A stretch of 64,000 bases of DNA, taken from positions 124,001 to 188,000 of the forward strand of contig CALSFV010000113.1 in assembly GCA_943737045.1 (NCBI GenBank), in the 5' to 3' direction. A program made the translations under genes and the position numbers. The DNA comes from Parapristionchus giblindavisi. Its lineage: Eukaryota; Nematoda; Chromadorea; Rhabditida; Diplogasteridae. The notes beneath the pieces are model-generated. The model saw only the letters and a list, made by a program, of their open reading frames with translations, was not told the DNA's origin and searched no databases. Shown here in pieces: positions 54,734 to 64,000 of this stretch (position 1 is the stretch's first letter; every line of letters starts with the position of its first letter).

Positions 54734-57283
54734 ATACGAAGCGGTGACGAAGCAATCGATTGGTGAACACTTTAGAATGAAAAAGGTAATGGTCTTTTCA
54801 AGGAATTCCTATAAATATTCTTAAATTGACAAGAATGTATCACTTTTATGACTTTGTATGGTATGTGTCAAGTACTAACAAGGAATGTTTACATTAAAAG
54901 AATTTTCTATACACAAATATTACACAACTTTGATTGAATAATTGCAGCAAACAGGGAATTCGTGTCAGGACACAAATACAGTACAACGAGAGAAGAGGAT
55001 AGCTGAATTGGGACGACAAGTGGAAAACTCTCTCGATGCTGTTAACAAATTGCATAAAGAAGTTAACATTTCCATATTTAGTTTTTCATGTTTATCAATC
55101 AAGTAAGAGCTCACAATTATATTTTAAGAAAATAGGCTACATTCGTAGCGTGAGTTTGTGGACAGAGCTTCGAATTTGTAATTTATTTGTAGTCTGACTT
55201 CTAACGAATTATAATCAATTCTTGATTCAGATCCATTCTCTCTCTCAAAGAAATGCAGATCTTACTGCTGAAAATGATTGGTTGAGGAGACAAAGCAAAC
55301 TCGCAGAGGTAATTTGGTTAGATAGATGAAAGATCAAAGATCAATGTTCAGACATCATCTGAATCTAGAGTATCGTCTATATCAATTGAAGCTGGAGATG
55401 ATGCTATTCGACTGCAATTAAGACAAGCACTACATGAATTGAAAACAGCAGTAATTATCCTTCAATGATTTATTTTAATTACGATTTAAAACAAATCTTG
55501 CAACCTAAATGAAAAAAAGCTGCCCATTTTAGAAACTGGAGAATATTCAAGTCCGCGAAGAACGCGATTCCGCTCTATCATTATGTACACAAAGAGAAGC
55601 AAGGATATCGTATCTGGAAAGAGAATTGAAGCATAATCGAGAACGTGTCGAAAGCCTTGAAGGTACTCCACTCTTAATCTAAAGGATCTAGTCTGGTGGA
55701 CGTCCTTGCAAACATATGACAGCTAATCTTAATTACAGAACTGGTACGGACACAGCTTGGTGAGGTGAGTCTAGGCGATGTTATCTTCAAAACGTCACCG
55801 TTAACGAAGAGAGAGAATCACATGGATGATATTGTTGTAGTGCATAAGTCAGACGATGAAGATGAACGATATGAGGTTTTATTTTATTTTATTTTGCCTT
55901 CTAACAATAAGAGACACATCCGTTGTCTCTTTACTTCACATACTATTCCTTTGTTCTTTATTAGCTAACGACTTCACAATTATTCGCCCAACCGCACTTT
56001 TTAAAATTTATTTTTGCATTTTACAGAACTCAGGATCAGTGTCATCTCCAGTAAGCAGTATCATATCATGTGACAGACAACCATCAATAGGAAAGAGTTC
56101 ACAACAAAGATCGATAACCGATAGTATGTTTATCGAATCTTGTATACACTTCTTATTTAACACACCGAGAAGATGAACGGAATGGGCCAAAGTTCGTCCA
56201 ACCTAACAATAAGTACACACCCTTTCCCACTGTAAAATGCTCATGTTTTATCAGTTGCAACTGTATGGCTGAGATCGACGTAATATTTTAACTCTAAACA
56301 AAAGCTATAAATGAAATACTATGAAAGACTCATTCAGATCGCCGTCGATCAACAAAACGTGATAGTATCGCTAACGAGATTGATCAATTACTCAATGATC
56401 TACCCAAAGAAATCAGTCTTCGTGATGATATAGCAGAAGAAGAGGACAATGATCAGGTATTGAATGAAAAGTTTATGTTATTTAATTATTTTAAACTATT
56501 GAAGGTTTCCAACAAAAGTATGAACTCTTCATTCGAACCAAAAACGCGTATCCAACCATCAGCTATCTACAGAAAGTTTTCTATAGAAGCAAATCGTCAG
56601 GTCATTCAATTCCTCCTTTTTCCACAAGCACGTCGTTATTATTTCACCAAAAGAAAAAAAATCAATGCGACACTACTTTTGAAGGCATTTATGGTTTACA
56701 CATGAACAATTATAACTTGTGATGTTAAATTTCTAGAAGATCAAAGATCGAAATGTCTTCTCGTTTCCTCCACGATCTCCTATGGACAAAGTCACAAGGC
56801 CTGTTACAGCGGTAAACATACATATTTCATCTTCATATCGTGATTCTCATTTTTACATACAGGCTCCAATAGCAGCTCCACGTCGTTCTATTTTCGGTCG
56901 AAACGCCAGCGTTCCTAATATTGATCCGAATAGAGATACCCAAGCAAGAATTGAGGAGGTACTGTACTTCTGAGATCTGATTTTGTGCTTGTCACCAGTT
57001 CTGGGATTTTTGGAAATAATTTTTTTCAAAAATTGATCAAAAAATTCAAAATAAATCCCAGCTCTGATTGTTACATTATGAGAAGGGAAGAGATGACATT
57101 ATGACTTTGACTGTGAGAAGTACATTTGAAAATCGGCATTATCTTATCATTCAGAAGATTGATTCCTTCATGGATATCGATGATCTACTCAATGCTGCTG
57201 AATCTTCGATAGGTCGTACAACAAGTGGAAAGAGTCGAGATTCTGGATTCACTGATGTCTCTTCTAAAACTATTTCAACATGA
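54734..57283 (+). CDS. Coiled-coil, Ser-rich protein of unknown function (5' end missing)
   Basis: Twelve exons with consistent phase: 54734-54786, 54948-55061, 55231-55308, 55352-55450, 55533-55662, 55739-55875, 56027-56123, 56338-56456, 56505-56600, 56737-56811, 56863-56958, 57155-57283, about 410 aa. The N-terminal half is strongly coiled coil: EKRIAELGRQVENSLDAVNK, SQRNADLTAENDWLRR, LQLRQALHELKTAKLENIQ, YLERELKHNRERVESLEELV. An acidic stretch (KSDDEDERYE) then leads to a Ser/Arg-rich region (SPVSSIISCDRQP, RRRSTKRDSIANEID) with short acidic-hydrophobic motifs: EIDQLLNDLPKEI and, near the end, DIDDLLNAAESS. Basic-Ser motifs such as RRSIFGRNASVP look like phosphorylation or 14-3-3 type sites. 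It is likely a cytoplasmic scaffold, but no family is named with confidence. The first exon found begins after a TATAG acceptor, so the start codon is upstream. Confidence 0.8.
56996..57066. mobile_element. 71-bp hAT-like mini-element in the last intron of the coiled-coil gene
   Basis: CAGTTCTGGGATTTTTGG at one end, AAATCCCAGCTCTG at the other. Flanks CTTGTCAC and ATTGTTAC match at 6 of 8 bases. Ends resemble those of the hAT-like element at 31739-34508. Confidence 0.65.
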
Positions 57284-58186
57284 TTTCTTGTACTGTCCCG
57301 ATTACCCTCCGTAAAGGCAGCCTTTCCTTTTTTTTCACAGGAACAAAAATTATTGGTTAACTCTGGATAGTTTTTCTTCCAAAAAGGTACAAACTGACAG
57401 CCAGCTTTTTTTTATATTCGCACGTTAACTTTTACAGGTCCGAGATTCTGGGTAACGCGGGAATTTAACAATCTGAATTTTGATTTTGTACCATTTTTGA
57501 AAAACTTGTGTGGCGATCGTAAGAACGATCGCGAATATTAACATATTTTTTAGCTTATTCAATTCATAAAACGAAAGGCGACACTAGGGAGGGCAACTAT
57601 AAATTTTAAATATGTAAATAGTCATTCAATTTGCTCAATATTTCATCCTTTCGTGCCTACATTAGTCGGGGAGATTAATTTCTAATGTTTCACTGTGAGT
57701 TTACTCAATCTTTTACCTTGGGAATCATTGAATTGTCTATTTGTAAATAATAAAAAGAACTTCGCAATGTGTGGATCTTGCATAATGATATTTTAGCGAA
57801 CGTAGTTCGAGCTAGTTGATTCATCTTGTTTAAAAAAAAAACACTTTTCACACACCTAAATACGTTATAATTTACTTTCTTTCTATATCAGATAAATATG
57901 TGAAACGATCACAAAAAGATTCGTATAACTTTATTTAATCTTCTTTATATTTATACGTATTCATGAAATAACAATGAAACGCGTGATTCTTTAAGAAATA
58001 AAGTGTATTTAATAATGAGGATTGTGGTGACTAGATGTTAGATTTAGATATATTCATAATACGCGTATCTCTACTATAAAACTCACTTCGGGCAATCATA
58101 GAAATATTGTAAACATTACATATATGTACATATCTAAACGAATGGTAGAGTATGGTAGGATGTGTATCGAATAGTAAAAGTCGACT
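57284..58186. other. Convergent intergenic region
   Basis: Lies between the 3' ends of the coiled-coil gene (+) and the BTB gene (-), so it should hold both poly(A) regions (AATAAA-like sequences near 57748 and 57998). No gene seen. Confidence 0.45.
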
Positions 58187-61100
58187 TCACGACGCTTTCG
58201 TGTAAAAGTAAATATCAGGAATCTGTCCATCTTCTACTGAAGTTCCATTATTATTGCCAGCTGCATAAGTAAATTGGAAAGTGGGCGATCCTGATGGATG
58301 AACGACACGACGAAGACCTTTTGTACCGTAGTGTGAATCACCACCCTGACGATTACGGTACATTATGGTGTCACTGTTATACCTCAACTCACCTTAATGC
58401 ACGCGCTTGCAATGTACGTTACACCATTCATGATCTCGATCGGTTCACGGAATGAAACCTGAAAAGGATTCAATCAATCAATATGAATAGATACGGTAGA
58501 TCAATCAATCATCATCGTTAGCTACCGTACTCTGAACGTTGCAGTAGATCCGTCACACATAAAAGATGTATCATTGTGTGCGAGTACCTTTCCAGTGCCA
58601 CAGTGAAGAATCTATAATATGATATACGGTAGACAACTAATCAATAATCCAATACCGTACCTGAATCGTTACTTGATACTCATAAGCACCATTAACAGAT
58701 CCATGTAGACCAAATCCAGTAACGTAGATTTTACGATCCACAGTGAACCTTGAACAGAAAGTATTATAATAAGGTATTGCCCATTCTAACCACACTCTAT
58801 AGTAGATAGAGAACAAGGATTAATTCAATATTCATACATGGGCTGAATACAATAAATAAATAATAAGTGATTATACTTTATTCGATCAGGCATTCCATTG
58901 TATCCCCATCGGGCATCGATTCGTTGGAATCGAGATATGACCATCTCTGGACCATCTATTGCGCATCTACAATCAATCAATAAAAAATATTTCATCCACA
59001 GTATCCTCAAATCTTTCAATATTGCAACCTTGGTCGATCGATAAAAGGAATGGCAGGTTTGGGATGCGCGTGGAAATGGAGAAATAGCGCCTTGCACTCT
59101 GTGTCTGATAGAATTCCCGATTGAGCTTAAATGAGAGATTATAGTTACAGACTACAGTAGACTACAGTATCAGAGGGAAAATCGATAGCTGTGGTATACC
59201 TGGTCCATTGGCAAATTCTTCAGGAGTCATGAGTGGAAATCGTATGAGATATAGTGCAGATCCAATGGCCGATCGTATTGTATCAGCAGCTACTGTTTGG
59301 AGACGACGAGCACATTCCGCATGAGCCCAACGACACACAGCCTATAGAATATGAGATAAACTATTGCACTCTACATCAATTTTATGTCATCTAATCCGCA
59401 ATGATATAGTTAATTAGTCCTAGACGAATATTAAACATCTACATAAAATGTATATATTATATTTTGTTCTAAATTATTATAATAGAAAATAAGAATTAAA
59501 ATAATAACTAACCTGGAACAAAGGCATCTCTCTCACTCTTAGTGAGTCCCTCTGTAGAACAACTTGGAGTGTAGACAAATCGATATCGATGAAGCCTGTA
59601 AGATTTGTATTGTGCATCTGGGTAAAAAAGTACTGAAATAGGACGGTACGATCAACAGAGGAATGACACAGAACAAAGCACAAACCTTCAGCTGAAAGTG
59701 CCTCGGATGTATGTTTATCGATTAGTTCGAGACAGAGTTGGGCTAATTGTGGTTCATCAAAGAGACGAGCCTTAAATAATAATGATTAAAATTAATTATT
59801 TAATATCACAAGTGATAAATGAAACTGAACAAAATTAATAAACTTAAGACAAATTTATTCAAGAGAATCTACGACATTTCCCCCACAAATACATCTGCTC
59901 ATTTGTATCATAGTAACAAATCAATTCATAACTCACAAAGTGAGGTTCGGGCAGAATTATGTTTTACTCTGTACTCGAATATTAATTGTCTTGTATAGCT
60001 TAGGCTGTGACGCGAATACTATTACTACGACCATAATACCTTCACAACCTGGTACATTATCAAACCCACCTTATTTCTTAGTAACCACAATTTAGCACTT
60101 CAAAGTAATGAATCACCATGAATGAAACATCGCCTGATATTGATCTATCAAAATTTAAAATTGTCATTGTTACTTTGTCAGTCATATTGAGTATTGTATG
60201 CTTTATCCTCACTCTTCGATGTACAACTATGTCTTTAAAGTACAAACGATGTGTGCTTGCTGTTGTCGTGGGTTTATATACCAATTTCATAAGTCCTTAT
60301 TTACGATTTACGTGCATGCATTAAATTAAGATAATGGCAATGGTGAACGATATTCATCTTAATCTCCTATTTTCACCCAATATTCTCCTACCTGCTCCAT
60401 GCATAGTAGCAACGGGGTTATTGCATGAATATCTGTGTTTGAGTTCTCATATAGGAACGGTAACTTCAACGATTCTTTCAATTATAAATGATATCATTTA
60501 GGTAATATGGATAAGTCTCCTCGTATGTAATGCCCCACCATATGCATTGTGTGTCATATACAAACACCAGGTGAATATACTATTTTAGATATACTAGTCA
60601 TATTTCCATCACTCAAATGAATGGGAAGGAAGTAAGAAACACAGATGTGATGACGCTTCTTACATATGATCCTATCAGGCTATACTCCCACCACGATCTA
60701 GATACCGTATACCTCGTCCTGTATTACGAGTTTGTGTGTTAACTGGAACCATCTATTGCATTGCGCATGGATTGGTTATGATCGTAAGTGAGATATATTT
60801 TTGAACATATACCGATAAAGTTTTAACCAACTTTAACTCCCTGTTACAGTTATATAAATGCGACGATAACGAGGCAGAGCTACTCTTGGTAAATATTCCG
60901 ACAGCAATCAATGTATTTAGACTGCTTAAATAAATTTCAGCATCCCAAAGCACATTATGATATCTCATCGATACGTACCAATCAATTGACATGTTACAAA
61001 GCATCAGTGACCAATTTCTTTACAATGCTCATCTATACAATTGGTGGTAGTATAATCTTCCTTGTAGTGGTAAGCCAATACTAAAAAAAACATTGCATAA

Positions 61101-64000
61101 AGTTATTAGTTGTTCATCAGTGGTATTTAATACTACAGTTTGCTCCAAAATTATGGGAACTGATTTAGTCATTCTGAGGCCCCATTCAAATACGCGCAAT
61201 GAATTAGATCGCTCAAGTCACATTCCACAGTTGGGAATCATAGGTCGAAAATCAGGTTACAAACTACGAAGCCTGACCGTATTTTGAGCCGAAAATTCTA
61301 ATAGAAAAAAATAGAAAAACCTGACCACATTTTTTTAAATGTGTAAAATAGCTATTCGAACTATGGTGGGAATCATATGAAAATATCAGTTCTAATAATT
61401 CTGATGCACTCGGAACAGGTGACATATATTACATATATTCATATAATTAATTTAGTAATTAAATATAATTCCAGGTCGTTTCTCACATTCTCTATATAGT
61501 CACACATAAGAATTTCAAAAGCAAGATATCTGCAGAGTTTCATCGAGCCATGACATTTGCACTCATAATACAGGTTCATTCACTTATTGGTTTATTCAGA
61601 CAAGTCCACATTCATACATTGAATTGACAGACGAGTGTTCCCATGTGTATCATACTTATTCCTTCCATAACCATAGTCTTACAGTTCCATCTTCAGTTCG
61701 AATCCTCTCGTAAGTATATCCTCAACGATACTTGCTCAACCACAATATTTATTGCAGTACTCCAGAAGATTTGCATAACCATCCTTGGATTGCATTCTCT
61801 CACCCATTCCATTCTACAACTTGTTACTGTACCCGATCACAGAAGAAACATATACAGATATATCAGTGGTGATGTAAGTAACATATATTATGATCAAGTG
61901 TTACATCAGGATAAGAAACGAAATATTTTTTAATCAAAATCAAAATTTTAACTTGAGTAAAAAAGTTTAAAAATCGATGTTTAAGATTGTATTCTAAAAT
62001 TTGGCACATTATTCATCCTAGTAGCCTGTAGCACTATTGTGTTCAATTAGATCTAATAACTATGCCAATAGTGCCACATTTCGAAATTATGGAATTGAGA
62101 ATTACTTCCTTCGATAACTTCTCAATTTCATCGATATTTTAGAACCCGATGACAAAAAAATAAAACGGCTATTTTTCAATTTTTACACGCACACCACATA
62201 AGCTCAATGCTGTCCAAGCATTCAAAGTAGTGAGAAGACTATGCCTTCAGTTCCTTCGTGGATCAGATGATGATACGCAAGGCACCCACACAGATGCTAC
62301 CCGTAGACGACGTCGTAAGTCAATCCCAGCCATCTTCTATCATTCAGCGTGTCCGGGTTTCATCGATGAAGACGCCGTCAGTCATTCAATGTCCAATGTA
62401 CCATCTCCATCACCACAAATGGATTATCTCACTGTTCCCGGAATGGATACGGTATCTAGTGGAGCTACAGTAATGGTCCTACCGCGACAAGGAGCTCCAA
62501 TGGAACTTGACCCACAGGATTTAAATGCGATCCACAACAACACATTGTAAATTTCAATATTACAAAATTTATATTTTAAAGAATAAAATTATTAAGGATT
62601 TACACCTCCGAGAGTTCTGATATTTAGTGGTTGATTAAGACAGAAAGTACATGAAGAAAAGGATATAAAATAACCTGTGTAAGTAACATGAATGCATTAT
62701 CAGCACCTAGACTCTGCTTCAGAAAGTCGACACAAGCTGTTTCTAGTGCAGGAACAGCGTACTTCTTCGCTACAATTTGTATTTTTTTAATTTAAAAAAA
62801 TACATTTAAAACATAATCCAGCTATTTTCTATATTATCGATGAATTAATATATCAAAAAAATATACTATGAAGTATACCCGTATATAGTGTAGTCATTAC
62901 GGTATCCGGGCCAATCGATACATCATCAGAATAAAGAAATCGAAGAAGAGATTGGAATGATGAGGCTTCCACATCAGGCAATTCAATCTCCATTGGATCT
63001 ATATACATAAATGTATTAGTTCCATGTGTCTATAATACATCCAAATCAATCCATACACACCCATCGGTTTATCGTTTCACACAAATCTAATATTCAGCAA
63101 ATTAAATCAATTTTATTTTTATTTTTTCTATTTCGTAATCTCAGCACTGTAAAAAGTAGTGGAGTATTTTTTGAAGTACGCAATTGCGGGTTTTAGAACA
63201 AAAGGATAAACATTATTATTAGGAAATATGAATAATAATAATGATTATGACCATTAGAAGTGGCAGCATCCCCATTGGGTGCCAATCCTCCATTAAACAT
63301 AGCATCGAATACTACACTTCCGATCGATAGAACAAACTTATGGGCGGGAATACGCTGGAATTATCATCAACTTATAATATCCATCAAGGAAGATCAAAGA
63401 TCAATAGATCATTAACGCACCTGCTTTGCGTCTTCTTTTCCAACGATAAAGTAAACATCAGCTAATATCTCGTTACAGTACATGTACGATATTCGTTCTT
63501 TCAGTGTTGACTTTGAAGCCTGAAATAATATAATTGAAATCACTCGCACAGAAAATTCAAATAGACAAACCAGTATTTTAAGTGGATTTTCTTTTTTTTT
63601 GTCAGTTAATATAAAATAAGGAAGGATACGATCTCACCTGCCATCCCAATGGTTCCAATGCATTGGCTGCAGCACGAGCTTCGTTACCTAATTGGATATG
63701 TTCATTACATAAATATATTTTCATATCCTCCAAATATGATGATCGACCCATTATATAATGATCATTTTTATGTGAAAGATTACAATTTAAGCGAAAAATA
63801 CGCGTTTTCTAATCGGCCCACCATATTTGGAAAATCGACACGTAAAAACATAACAATAATAAATAACCTACAAAATTAGGAGAGATAAAAAGAATAATCT
63901 CACGTCTTCGTCTCTCAGTTGGACTCGTTCTTCGACCAAATGCAAGAACATCACTACCATTGGATAGTTCAGATGCATTACGAACTGATGAACCTGTTCA
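58187..64000 (-). CDS. hpo-9: BTB-BACK-PHR protein, BTBD1/2/3/6 family; 5' end beyond the window
   Basis: Fourteen exons within the window: 63904->64000, 63638-63687, 63421-63519, 63252-63354, 62879-62998, 62675-62769, 59686-59770, 59513-59595, 59200-59341, 59029-59125, 58877-58966, 58661-58748, 58531-58611, 58393-58458, 58187-58345 (the first is partial). After a Ser/Arg-rich N-terminus come the BTB domain ([44 protein letters not shown]), the BACK domain ([20 protein letters not shown], then CRWAHAEC) and the PHR domain ([36 protein letters not shown], then [14 protein letters not shown] and FYTKAS at the end). These proteins are Cul3 ubiquitin-ligase adaptors: BTB binds Cul3 and PHR binds substrates. 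The symbol follows the C. elegans member and is by family resemblance only. The 2.9-kb intron 59771-62674 contains a whole gene on the other strand. Confidence 0.9.
60118..62550 (+). CDS. Serpentine chemoreceptor (SRH/SRI-like GPCR), nested in the BTB gene intron
   Basis: Ten exons in phase: 60118-60267, 60331-60459, 60502-60570, 60679-60783, 60850-60888, 60941-61069, 61475-61573, 61631-61709, 61758-61873, 62203-62550, 420 aa. It starts [14 protein letters not shown] with a glycosylation-type Asn. Seven hydrophobic segments are visible: [125 protein letters not shown], followed by HRRNIYRY. The Pro-x-Arg/Tyr pattern after TM7 and the overall layout fit nematode SRH/SRI-type receptors, which act at the ciliary membrane of sensory neurons. 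The last exon adds a ~115-aa hydrophilic tail, unusually long for the family (RRRRRK, PSPSPQ, EDAVSHS); its join rests on phase and one acceptor. The exon 1 donor is GTGGGT. Confidence 0.78.

Overview
This window is a piece of a nematode nuclear genome. The evidence is AT-rich sequence, many small exons split by GT-AG introns of about 40-100 bp, and nematode-type gene families: a divergent nuclear hormone receptor with an ACxAFYRR P-box region, a secreted Cys-rich CX-module protein, a serpentine chemoreceptor and tandem Frag1/PGAP2-like genes. The species cannot be named. Acceptors are not consistently TTTTCAG (TTACAG, TTCTAG, TTGAAG and TTATAG all occur), which argues mildly against Caenorhabditis itself. 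Gene models were built by hand from splice sites and reading phase and need transcript support.

Genes, left to right. (1) 3028-5644 (-): 13-exon, ~505-aa multi-membrane family-2 glycosyltransferase with DCD, MED and QIRRW motifs. (2) 10389-12446 (-) and 16257-17860 (-): tandem 7-exon paralogues of the Frag1/DRAM/Sfk1 (PGAP2-like) family. (3) 22751-25438 (+): nuclear hormone receptor. (4) 27806-28213 (+): tentative Tyr-rich ORF. (5) 31069-39109 (+): unknown membrane protein with a 6.5-kb intron packed with nested transposons. (6) 41828-50004 (+): ~215-aa CX-module type I membrane protein spread over 8.2 kb. (7) 54734-57283 (+): coiled-coil, Ser-rich protein, 5' end not found. (8) 58187->64000 (-): BTB-BACK-PHR protein of the BTBD1/2/3/6 (hpo-9) type. 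(9) 60118-62550 (+): ten-exon serpentine receptor lying inside one intron of gene 8 on the opposite strand.

A large part of the window, possibly about half, is mobile DNA. The dominant form is the long, nearly perfect palindrome (foldback element), about 0.35-2.7 kb, often in introns: 6243-8825, 10703-11230, 14611-16100, 23686-24038, 26578-27397, 28658-30510, 31939-33702, 35265-37995, 41074-41577, 44475-46461 and 48229-49875. None has an intact transposase. Other elements are a mariner (42454-43720, transposase broken), two Tc1-like remnants (1883-2794 and 31557-35262), hAT-like non-autonomous elements with CAGGG-type ends and partial 8-bp duplications, several LINE 3' ends, and a TIR element family that carries a tRNA-like A/B-box module. 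Several insertions are nested, giving a readable order of events.

The genes do not form one pathway and no operon is evident. The most interesting items are the membrane glycosyltransferase, whose family I do not recognise as standard in nematodes; the density of foldback palindromes inside introns of expressed-looking genes; the four-level transposon nest in the 31541-38074 intron; and a perfect 45-bp hairpin just downstream of the nuclear receptor.
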